A stretch of 64,000 nt of DNA from NCBI RefSeq assembly GCF_016756395.1, contig NZ_AP018365.1:992001-1056000 (forward strand). Reading direction: 5' to 3'. This DNA comes from Streptomyces sp. SN-593 (GTDB lineage Bacteria > Actinomycetota > Actinomycetes > Streptomycetales > Streptomycetaceae). A program made the position numbers and the translations under genes. The notes beneath the pieces are model-generated. The model worked only from the letters and a program-made list of their open reading frames with translations, did no database searches and was not told where the DNA came from. Of this stretch, positions 7,690 to 14,955 are shown one piece after another (the first letter of the stretch is position 1; each line of letters starts with the position of its first letter).

Positions 7690-8982
7690 ATGGCGATGAT
7701 GCGGCTACGGCGCGAGGACCCGCGGGTCGTCGGCTCGTTCCGGCTGCATCGGCGGCTCGGCGCCGGCGGCATGGGCGTGGTGTACCTGGGCGCGGACAAG
7801 CGCGGGCAGCGGGTGGCGCTGAAGGTGATCAGGCCGGAGCTGGCCGAGGACCAGGAGTTCCGGTCCCGGTTCGCGCGCGAGGTGTCGGCGGCCCGGCGGA
7901 TCAGGGGCGGCTGCACCGCCCGGCTGGTCGCCGCGGACCTGGAGGCCGAGCGGCCCTGGTTCGCGACGCAGTACGTCCCCGGGCCCTCGCTGCACGACAA
8001 GGTCGCCGAGGGCGGTGTCCTGCCGGCCGCCGAGGTCGCCTCGATCGGGGCGGCGCTGGCGGAGGGCCTGGTGGCCGTCCACGAGGCGGGCGTCGTACAC
8101 CGCGACCTGAAGCCGTCGAACATCCTGCTGTCGCCCAAGGGCCCGCGCATCATCGACTTCGGGATCGCCTGGGCGACCGGGGCGAGCACGCTGACCCACG
8201 TCGGGACGGCGGTCGGCTCGCCCGGCTTCCTCGCGCCGGAGCAGGTACGGGGGGCGCCGGTCACGCCGGCCACCGACGTCTTCGCGTTCGGGGCGACGCT
8301 GGCGTACGCGGCGACCGCGGACTCGCCGTTCGGGCAGGGCAGCTCCGAGGTGATGCTCTACCGGGTGGTGCACGAGGAGCCCGATCTCGTCGGGGTGCCG
8401 GACGCGCTCGCCCCGCTGGTGTACGCGTGCCTGGCGAAGGGCCCGGAGGAGCGGCCGAGCACCGTGCAGTTGTCGGAGCGGCTGGCGGAGATCGCGACGC
8501 GCGAGGCGCGGGGGCTGGCGACGGTCCGGCCGCCGCGGCCGGAGCGGCCCACGGGCCGGCGTGCCGAGGAGTACGCGCAGCAGCGGACGGAGCGCGGCTC
8601 GGCGGTCCCCGGCGGGGGGCGTACGGCGGGGGGCTCGCACGGGAGCGGGACGCGGACCCCGGCGAAGGCCCCGGCGGGGCGGGTGCCGGGCGGGCGGACG
8701 CCCGCGGGGCGGGCGTCCGGAGGGTTTCCGGTGGCCCCGGGGGCTTCGGGGACGTCGGGCGGTTCGGGTGGCCCCGGGGGTCCGGGGTCGGGGGCGTCGC
8801 CCGCGGCGGGGACCGCCGCGGGCAGGACGGCGGCGGGCCGCACTCCCTCGAACCGGACCCCCGCGCCGCGGAGGTCCGGCGGCGCTGATCCGCGGCGGCG
8901 GCTTCTGCGGCAGCGGGTGTTCGTGTTCGTGATCGTCACGCTCATCGCGGCGGCGTGTATCGCGGTGCTCCAAGCGGTGTGA
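7690..8982 (+). CDS. Membrane-anchored Ser/Thr protein kinase (PknB-like)
   Basis: A 430-aa Hanks-type kinase that phosphorylates Ser/Thr at the cytoplasmic face. The P-loop GAGGMGVVY is at about 24-32, the ATP-binding Lys in VALKVI at 45, the catalytic loop HRDLKPSN from about 137, DFG near 156 and the APE-like FLAPEQ near 179. From residue 280 to 405 the chain is disordered (Gly/Pro/Arg/Thr-rich). It ends with one transmembrane helix (VFVFVIVTLIAAACIAVLQAV region) and almost no outside domain, so there is no PASTA-type sensor. The ATG was chosen as the first Met before the kinase fold; the nearest purine-rich motif is 10 nt away. Substrates are unknown. Confidence 0.93.
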   Translation: MAMMRLRREDPRVVGSFRLHRRLGAGGMGVVYLGADKRGQRVALKVIRPELAEDQEFRSRFAREVSAARRIRGGCTARLVAADLEAERPWFATQYVPGPSLHDKVAEGGVLPAAEVASIGAALAEGLVAVHEAGVVHRDLKPSNILLSPKGPRIIDFGIAWATGASTLTHVGTAVGSPGFLAPEQVRGAPVTPATDVFAFGATLAYAATADSPFGQGSSEVMLYRVVHEEPDLVGVPDALAPLVYACLAKGPEERPSTVQLSERLAEIATREARGLATVRPPRPERPTGRRAEEYAQQRTERGSAVPGGGRTAGGSHGSGTRTPAKAPAGRVPGGRTPAGRASGGFPVAPGASGTSGGSGGPGGPGSGASPAAGTAAGRTAAGRTPSNRTPAPRRSGGADPRRRLLRQRVFVFVIVTLIAAACIAVLQAV

Positions 8983-9013
8983 GGGCGGCGCCCGCGGGTG
9001 CACGCGTGAGTCG

Positions 9014-9376
9014 GTGCCCCTTGCGGTGTACGGGCCGCTGACCCGCCGTCGTGGCTGATCGCGCAGTTCCCCGCGCCCCCAAAGAGCTGCCCCCTCACGG
9101 TGCACGAGCCACCAGCCCGCCGTCGTGGCTGATCGCGCAGTTCCCCGCGCCCCCAAAGAGCTGCCCCCTTGCGGTGTACGGGCCGCTGACCCGCCGTCGT
9201 GGCTGATCGCGCAGTTCCCCGCGCCCCCAAGAAGCCGCCCCCTCACGGCGCACGGATCACCGACCCGCCATCGTGGCTGATCGCGCAGTTCCCCGCGCCC
9301 CCAAGAAGCCGCCCCCTCACGGCGCACGGGCCACCGACCCGCCATCGTGGTTGCTCGCGCAGTTCCCCGCGTCCCC
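9014..9376. repeat. Five-copy 74-bp tandem repeat
   Basis: The core GCGCAGTTCCCCGCG recurs at 9061, 9135, 9209, 9283 and 9357, exactly 74 bp apart. Units differ at scattered sites (AAAGAGCTGCC in some, AAGAAGCCGCC in others), and copies 1 and 3 share the same CTTGCGGTGTACGGGCC spacer. The core is a sequence widely seen between streptomycete genes. Here it is amplified in the gap between the kinase and the acyl-CoA dehydrogenase genes. No gene is supported inside. Confidence 0.92.
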
Positions 9377-9414
9377 AGGTGCGGGTCTAGGCAGGAGGGG
9401 CGGGGTCGGGTACG

Positions 9415-9432
9415 TTAACAAGCGCTTGCTTA
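9415..9432. promoter_or_regulatory. Palindromic operator before the acyl-CoA dehydrogenase pair
   Basis: CAAGCGCTTG (9419-9428) is a perfect 10-bp palindrome with partial symmetry outside it, about 35 nt before the first dehydrogenase start. Palindromes of this kind precede acyl-CoA genes controlled by TetR-family repressors. The cognate repressor is not in the window. Confidence 0.55.
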
Positions 9433-9463
9433 GGACTCGGTCGACGGAGAGGGCGGCGGCGCG

Positions 9464-10657
9464 ATGGCGAAGGACAGGGAGGCGGACCTGCGGGAGCGGG
9501 CGCGGGCGCTGCTGGCCGCACATCCGCCGGGAACCGTACCCCCCGGGGAGTTCCTGCGGGCGCGGTTCGACGCGGGCCTGGCGTGGGTGCACTTCCCGCC
9601 CGGCCTCGGCGGTCTCGGCGCCCCGCGCGCGCTCCAGCCCGTGGTGGACGCCGAACTCACCGCCGCGGGCGCGCCCGACAACGACCCGCACCGCATAGGC
9701 ATCGGCCTGGGCATGGCCGCGCCGACCATCCTCCGCCACGGCACCGAGGAGCAGCAGCGGCGCTTCCTGCGCCCGTTGTGGACCGGCGAGGAGGTCTGGT
9801 GCCAGCTGTTCTCCGAACCGGGCGCGGGCTCCGACCTGGCCGGACTCGGTACCCGGGCGGTACAGGAGCCGGACGGCGGCGACTGGATCGTGGACGGCCA
9901 GAAGGTCTGGACGTCCAGCGCCCACAACGCGCGCTGGGCGATCCTCATCGCCCGCACCGACCCCGACGTGCCCAAGCACCAGGGCATCACGTACTTCGTG
10001 TGCGACATGACCGACCCGGGCGTCGAGGTCCGGCCGCTGCGCCAGATCACCGGCGAGGCGGAGTTCAACGAGGTGTTCCTGACCGGGGTGCGCATACCCG
10101 ACGCGCACCGGCTGGGCGAGGTCGGCGACGGCTGGCGGGTCGCGCAGGGCACCCTGGCGAACGAACGGGTCGCCATAGGCGGTGTGGTGCTGCCCCGCGA
10201 GGCGGGCATGATCGCGGCCCCCGCCGCGGCCTGGCGGGAGCGGCCGGAGCTCCGTACGACCGAACTGCACGACCGGCTGCTGTCGGCGTGGGTGGACGCC
10301 GAGGTGGCGCGGCTGTCCGCGGAACGCGTCCGGCAGCAGCTCGCCGCGGGCTCCCCCGGACCCGAGGGCGCGGGCCTGAAGCTCGCCTTCGCCCGGCTGA
10401 ACCAGCGGATCAGCGGGCTGGAGGTCGAACTCCTCGGCGAGGACGGGCTGCGGTACTCCGACTGGACCATGGTCCGCCCGCGCAGCGTCGACTTCTACGG
10501 CCGCGACGCCGGCTTCCGCTACCTGCGGGCCAAGGGCAACTCCATCGAGGGCGGCACCTCGGAGATCCTGCGCAACATCATCGCCGAGCGGGTGCTGCGC
10601 CTGCCCGCGGAACCCCGCACCGACAAGGACGCCGCCTGGAAGGACCTGCCCCGATGA
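9464..10657 (+). CDS. Acyl-CoA dehydrogenase, first subunit of a pair
   Basis: A 397-aa FAD enzyme that introduces the alpha-beta double bond into an acyl-CoA. CQLFSEPGAGSDLAGL is the FAD/acyl-CoA signature, WTSSAHNARWAILIARTD belongs to the middle beta domain, and KGNSIEGGTSEILRNIIAERVL is the conserved C-terminal helix. Its stop overlaps the start of a second dehydrogenase gene (ATGA), so the two are probably translated together and may form a heteromeric enzyme like the paired FadE proteins of mycobacteria. Substrate range (fatty acyl, branched or sterol side chain) cannot be told. A palindromic operator lies upstream. Confidence 0.92.
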   Translation: MAKDREADLRERARALLAAHPPGTVPPGEFLRARFDAGLAWVHFPPGLGGLGAPRALQPVVDAELTAAGAPDNDPHRIGIGLGMAAPTILRHGTEEQQRRFLRPLWTGEEVWCQLFSEPGAGSDLAGLGTRAVQEPDGGDWIVDGQKVWTSSAHNARWAILIARTDPDVPKHQGITYFVCDMTDPGVEVRPLRQITGEAEFNEVFLTGVRIPDAHRLGEVGDGWRVAQGTLANERVAIGGVVLPREAGMIAAPAAAWRERPELRTTELHDRLLSAWVDAEVARLSAERVRQQLAAGSPGPEGAGLKLAFARLNQRISGLEVELLGEDGLRYSDWTMVRPRSVDFYGRDAGFRYLRAKGNSIEGGTSEILRNIIAERVLRLPAEPRTDKDAAWKDLPR

Positions 10658-11844
10658 CCTCCCCGACCCGTCCCGCGGCCTCGACCGACGCCGGCTCCGG
10701 CACCGCCGGCAGCGCCCCCGCCGGTACCCCGGACCTGCTGTACTCCGATGTCGAGGACGACCTGCGCGGCACGGTCCGCGCCCTGCTCGCCGACCGCTGC
10801 CCGCCGGACGCCGTCCTCGCCCGGGCGGAGGACCCGCGGCCGTACGACGCCGAACTGTGGCGGCTGCTCGCGGCCGACCTCGGCCTCGCCGGGCTGCTGG
10901 TGCCCGAACGGCTGGGCGGCCAGGGCGCGAGCGCGCGCGAAACGGCCGTCGTGCTGGAGGAGTTGGGCGGTGCGGTGGCGCCGACGCCTTTCCTCGGCAG
11001 CGCGGTGCTGGCCACCTCGACGCTGCTCGGCTGCGACACCGCGGACGGAACGGTCGCCGACCTGCTGCGGCATCTGGCCACGGGCGAGGCGACCGCCGCG
11101 CTGGCCGTCCCGCTGGCCGCGGCACCCGGAGGCGGCTTCCCGGCGGCCGTACGGGCGGATGCCGAGGGCCGGTTGACCGGCCGGGTGACGAGCGTGGCGG
11201 ACGCCGTCGGCGCCGACGTACTGGTGGTGCCCGCGCTCGGCCCGGCCGGCCCGGGGCTGTACGAGGTGGCCGCGGCGGACGCCTCGGTCGAGCCGTTCAG
11301 CTCGCTGGACCTCACCCGTCCGCTGGCCGACGTCGTCTTCGACGGTGCCGCCGCCCGCCCGCTGCCCGCGGGGGACGCGGCCGTCGCGCTGGACGCGGCG
11401 CTGCGCACCGGCGCGGGCCTGCTCGCCTCCGAGCAGGTCGGGCTGGCGCAGTGGTGCCTCGACGAGACGGTGCGCTACCTCGGGCAGCGGCACCAGTTCG
11501 GGCGGGTGGTCGGCTCGTTCCAGTCGCTCAAGCACCGGTTGGCCGACGTGTGGCTGGAGGTGGTCTCGGCGCGGGCGGCGGCCCGCGCGGCGGCCGACGC
11601 GCTGGCGACCGGCTCGCCGGACGCCCCGGTGGCGGTGGCGGTCGCGCAGGCGTACGCGGCGGCTGTCGCGGTGCACGCGGCCGAGGAGGCGGTGCAGCTG
11701 CACGGCGGGATCGGCATGACGTGGGAGCATCCCGCGCACCTCTACCTCAAGCGTGCGAAGGCCGACGAGATCGCGCTGGGCACCCCGGGCCGCCACCGCG
11801 CGGCGCTGGCCCCGCTGATCGAACTCCCCCCGCCCGGGCGCTGA
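10654..11844 (+). CDS. Acyl-CoA dehydrogenase-like, second subunit
   Basis: A 396-aa partner of the preceding enzyme, starting at an ATG that overlaps its stop. A disordered N-terminus of about 28 residues precedes the dehydrogenase fold (LYSDVEDDLRGTVRALLADR). The FAD-contact stretch is degenerate compared with subunit 1, with no SEPGAGSD-type motif. RYLGQRHQFGRVVGSFQSLKH and LHGGIGMTWEHPAHLYLKRA near the end are well conserved. This split, with one canonical and one divergent subunit, is what is known for alpha2-beta2 acyl-CoA dehydrogenases of actinobacteria. Heteromer formation here is an inference. Confidence 0.9.
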   Translation: MTSPTRPAASTDAGSGTAGSAPAGTPDLLYSDVEDDLRGTVRALLADRCPPDAVLARAEDPRPYDAELWRLLAADLGLAGLLVPERLGGQGASARETAVVLEELGGAVAPTPFLGSAVLATSTLLGCDTADGTVADLLRHLATGEATAALAVPLAAAPGGGFPAAVRADAEGRLTGRVTSVADAVGADVLVVPALGPAGPGLYEVAAADASVEPFSSLDLTRPLADVVFDGAAARPLPAGDAAVALDAALRTGAGLLASEQVGLAQWCLDETVRYLGQRHQFGRVVGSFQSLKHRLADVWLEVVSARAAARAAADALATGSPDAPVAVAVAQAYAAAVAVHAAEEAVQLHGGIGMTWEHPAHLYLKRAKADEIALGTPGRHRAALAPLIELPPPGR

Positions 11845-12076
11845 CCCGCGCCGTGGGGCCCGCCGCTCCCGCCCGGCCCCGCGAGGTGAACGGGTAAGGG
11901 GGCCGCGCAACCGCCGTGTGGACGCGTCGCGTCCGTGTTGACAGGATTCCCCTGTCCCGGACGCGTGTCCCCGTCCCGGCCGGACCGGCCACGGCGCCGC
12001 GAACCGCGGCCGCCGCCGCACGCGCACCACCCGCGGGACACGCGGCACCCGCACCACCAACGGGAGGAAGTACCCC

Positions 12077-12391
12077 ATGACGGACAAGGTCGCCAGTCCC
12101 ATGTGGCAGGCGCTCAACGACCTGCACACCGAGGTGCAGAAGGACCTCGCGGACGTGCAAGCGTCGCTGAAGGACGCCGACAAGCGGATGGCCGGCGGGA
12201 AGGGCGACGTGTGGGTCGGCGCCACCGCGCGCGGCTGGGCCAAGGACCTGACGGGTGCCGCCTCGGACATCGTGACGCAGGCCAACGGTTTCGCCGAGTA
12301 CGTCAGCCGCGAACTCGCCGCGCACCCGAAGGAAGTGACCCCGGCCGTGGCGGACACCGAACGCCGGGTGCTGGCCGGACGCCTGCGCTGA
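12077..12391 (+). CDS. Small WXG100-like helical protein
   Basis: A 104-aa, probably all-helical protein. A central WVG (residues 46-48, in GDVWVGATARGW) sits between two predicted helices (ALNDLHTEVQKDLADVQASL and IVTQANGFAEYVSRELAA), as in WXG100/ESX-type proteins. The start is secure: GGGAGGAAG lies 8 nt before ATG. No ESX secretion gene is nearby, so export by that route is only a possibility. The gene stands alone between the dehydrogenase pair and the methyltransferase, with a TTGACA-like hexamer at 11938. Confidence 0.75.
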   Translation: MTDKVASPMWQALNDLHTEVQKDLADVQASLKDADKRMAGGKGDVWVGATARGWAKDLTGAASDIVTQANGFAEYVSRELAAHPKEVTPAVADTERRVLAGRLR

Positions 12392-12422
12392 GCGCTCCCG
12401 CGCCGGTCGCGGCGGCGCGTCC

Positions 12423-12512
12423 GGCGCGGGTACGTGCGTCAGGCGCGGGTACGTGCGTCAGGCGCGCCCGGCGCGGGTAGCGCGTCAGGCGCCGGTGGCG
12501 TGGGTACGCGCG
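12423..12512. repeat. Short tandem repeats downstream of the methyltransferase gene
   Basis: A 19-bp unit (GGCGCGGGTACGTGCGTCA) occurs twice in perfect tandem at 12423-12460, followed by two or more degraded copies. The unit resembles the last codons and stop of the adjacent minus-strand gene, so the gene's 3' end appears to have been copied outward. Confidence 0.75.
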
Positions 12513-13328
12513 TCAGGCGCGGGTGGCGTAGAAGGCGACGGCGGACGCGGCGGCCACGTTGAGGGAGTCGACACCCGCGGCCATGGGGATGGTGACGCGG
12601 GTGTCGGCCGCCCGCAGGGCCGCCGGGGTCAGTCCGTCGCCTTCGGTGCCGAGCATGAGGGCGAGCCGGTCCGGGTGGGAGGCGGCCAGCACGTCGAGCG
12701 GGACCGCGTCGTCGGCCAGGCAGAGCGCGGCGACGGTGAAGCCGTGCGCGCGCAGCAGGGCGAGGTCCTGCGGCCAGTCGTCCAGCCGGGTCCACGGCAC
12801 CGAGAACACCGCGCCCATGGAGACCTTGACCGCCCGCCGGTAGAACGGGTCGGCGCAGCGCGGGCTGAGCAGGACCGCGTCCACGCCCAGCGCCGCGGCG
12901 GAGCGGAAACCGGCGCCGAGGTTGGCGTGGTCGACGGTGTCCTCGAACACCGCGACCCGGCGCGGCCCCGGACCGAGCCCGGCCAGCAGCGCGTCCACGG
13001 AACGCAGCGGTGTGCGGGCCATCGAGGCGAGCGCGCCGCGGTGCACGTGGTAGCCGGTGACCTGCTCGGCGAGCGCGGGCGTCACCTCGTACACCGGCGC
13101 GGTGGCCGCGTCGACCACGTCGCGCATCGGACCGAGCCACTTCGCGGACAGCAGCATCGAGCGCATGGGGTAGCCGGCGGCCAGGGCGCGCCGGATGACC
13201 TTCTCGCCCTCGGCGATGAACAGCCCCTCGGCGGGTTCGCGGCGCCGGCGCAACTCGACGTCGGTGAGGGAGGTGTAGTCGGCCAGCCGCGGGTCGGCGG
13301 GGTCCTCGACGGCGACCGGTTCAGCCAC
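12513..13328 (-). CDS. SPOUT-class RNA 2'-O-methyltransferase (TrmH/SpoU family)
   Basis: A 271-aa protein. The N-terminal substrate-binding part (RRREPAEGLFIAEGEKVIRRAL) is typical of 23S rRNA or tRNA ribose methyltransferases. The C-terminal trefoil-knot SAM domain shows VAVFEDTVDHANLGAGFRSA, MLGTEGDGLTPAALRAA and IPMAAGVDSLNVAAASAVAFY, which are SPOUT motifs 1-3. The GTG start lies inside the end of cobA (GTGGCTGA, 8-bp overlap) with no clear ribosome binding site, suggesting translational coupling to cobA. The exact RNA target is unknown. Confidence 0.9.
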   Translation of the reverse strand: MAEPVAVEDPADPRLADYTSLTDVELRRRREPAEGLFIAEGEKVIRRALAAGYPMRSMLLSAKWLGPMRDVVDAATAPVYEVTPALAEQVTGYHVHRGALASMARTPLRSVDALLAGLGPGPRRVAVFEDTVDHANLGAGFRSAAALGVDAVLLSPRCADPFYRRAVKVSMGAVFSVPWTRLDDWPQDLALLRAHGFTVAALCLADDAVPLDVLAASHPDRLALMLGTEGDGLTPAALRAADTRVTIPMAAGVDSLNVAAASAVAFYATRA

Positions 13329-14649
13329 GCGCGACGCCACCCGGGCCGGTGCCGGGGACGGTACCGGTATCCGTGCCGGTACCAAGGCTGGTGCCGGGAC
13401 CGGAGGTGCCGGCCGCCCGCGCGGCGTCGGCCACCGCGCCGCCCACGGCCACCACGTCGCCGATCACGATCACCGCGGGCGGGCGCACGCCCTCCTCCGC
13501 GACGCGCCGGCCGACGTCGCCGAGCGTGGCGTCCACCCGGCGCTGAGCGGCGGTCGTGCCCTCCTGGACGACGGCGACGGGGGTGTCGGCGGGACGCCCC
13601 TCCGCGACCAGCGCCGCCGCGATCGACCCGATCCGTTCCACCGCCATCAGCAGCACCAGGGTCCCGCGCAGCTTCGCCAGCGCCGCCCAGTCCACCAGCG
13701 AACGCGGGTCGTCCGGGGCGACGTGCCCGCTGACCACGGTGAACTCGTGCGCGACCCCCCGGTGGGTGACGGGGACGCCGGCGGCGGCCGGCACGCTGAT
13801 CGCGCTGGAGATGCCGGGCACCACCGTCACCGGGATGCCCTCGCGGGCCAGCGCCTCGGCCTCCTCCATGCCGCGCCCGAACACGTACGGGTCGCCGCCC
13901 TTGAGCCGGACCACGGCCTTGCCGGCCTTCGCGTGCTCGACCAGCGCCGCGTTGATCGCCTCCTGGGCCATCGCCCGGCCGTACGGGATCTTCGCCGCGT
14001 CGATGACCTCGACGTGCGGGCCCAACTCGTCGAGCAGGTCGCGCGGGCCGAGCCGGTCGGCGACCACCACGTCCGCCTCCGCCAGCAGTCGCCGGCCGCG
14101 CACCGTGATCAGGTCCGGGTCGCCCGGGCCGCCGCCGACCAGTGCGACGCCGGCGGCACGGGCGCGGTGGTGCGGTGCGCCCAGCGTGCCGTCGCGCAGT
14201 CCGGCGACCACCGCGTCGCGCACCGCCGCCGAGCGCCGCGGGTCGTGGCCGGTCAGCACCGCGACGGTGACGCCGTCGCTGCGGCCGGTCGCCGGGGTCC
14301 ACGCGGTCGCCGCGTCCGCGTCGTCGCTGCGCACGCACCACACCCGGCGCTCCTCCGCCTCGGCGCTCGCCGCGGCGTTGGCGGCCGGGTCGGTGCTGGC
14401 GACCAGCGCGTACCACGCGTCCGCGAGGTCGCCCGGACGGTACTTGCGGCGCTCCCAGCGCAGTTCGCCGGCCGTCACCATCGCCTCGACCGACGCCGTG
14501 GCCGAGGGCGACACGAGCACGACGTCGGCGCCCGCCGAGACCAGCGCGGGAAGCCGCCGCTGGGCGACCTGCCCGCCGCCGATCACCACGACCCGTTTCC
14601 CGGCCAGGCGCAGCCCTACGGGGTACGCGGGGGCGTCGGCGTGCGGCAT
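13321..14649 (-). CDS. cobA: Siroheme synthase-like uroporphyrinogen-III methyltransferase
   Basis: A 442-aa two-domain protein. Residues 10-165 form the precorrin-2 dehydrogenase/ferrochelatase part (VVVIGGGQVAQRRL NAD loop). Residues 165-410 form SUMT, which makes precorrin-2 by adding two methyl groups to uroporphyrinogen III: GGGPGDPDLIT, VRLKGGDPYVFGRGMEE and VPGISSAISVPAAAG. It feeds both siroheme and cobalamin. The last 30 residues are a Gly/Thr/Pro tail (GTGTDTGTVPGTG) made by an 18-bp repeat (13348-13401) and are unlikely to be catalytic. A cysG label would be equally fair. It lies downstream of the bluB-cobT fusion, separated by 306 bp. Confidence 0.93.
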   Translation of the reverse strand: MPHADAPAYPVGLRLAGKRVVVIGGGQVAQRRLPALVSAGADVVLVSPSATASVEAMVTAGELRWERRKYRPGDLADAWYALVASTDPAANAAASAEAEERRVWCVRSDDADAATAWTPATGRSDGVTVAVLTGHDPRRSAAVRDAVVAGLRDGTLGAPHHRARAAGVALVGGGPGDPDLITVRGRRLLAEADVVVADRLGPRDLLDELGPHVEVIDAAKIPYGRAMAQEAINAALVEHAKAGKAVVRLKGGDPYVFGRGMEEAEALAREGIPVTVVPGISSAISVPAAAGVPVTHRGVAHEFTVVSGHVAPDDPRSLVDWAALAKLRGTLVLLMAVERIGSIAAALVAEGRPADTPVAVVQEGTTAAQRRVDATLGDVGRRVAEEGVRPPAVIVIGDVVAVGGAVADAARAAGTSGPGTSLGTGTDTGTVPGTGPGGVARG

Positions 14650-14955
14650 GAGGGCTCCTCGGTCGTGCGGACTTCTTACACTCTACGGTCCGGCGCCGCC
14701 GTGGTTCCGGGCCGTCCCGGCCGCGGGCCGGTGGCCGGGACGGCCGCGGCACTCCCCCGGGCCGCGCCGGGGAACGCCCGGTCTTCGGCGGCAGCTTCCG
14801 CGCGGAAGCCGGGAACCCGGCGCTCCGCGCTCCGGCCGGGCGCCGGGCGGGAGACCCCCGGCCTGCCGCGGAGGACGGCGCCCCGCGCGCGGCGCCCGAG
14901 GGGCACCCCCGCGGGGGCGCCCGGGGCCTTTCCGGCACGATCCGCCGGACAGAAC
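14650..14955. other. Gap between cobA and cobT with hairpins
   Basis: No gene is supported. The minus strand contains G+C-rich self-complementary stretches, notably around 14899-14928 (GGGGCACCCCCGCGGGGGCGCCC), placed just after the cobT stop and suited to termination. A -10-like ACTCTA on the plus strand (TAGAGT on minus) at 14681-14686 may belong to a cobA promoter. Confidence 0.45.

Noticed and set aside
8983..9463. Open frames across the 74-bp repeat region, on both strands
   Set aside because: They arise because 74-bp units lacking stops read through repeatedly; there is no ribosome binding site, and the translations are repeats of the same peptide.
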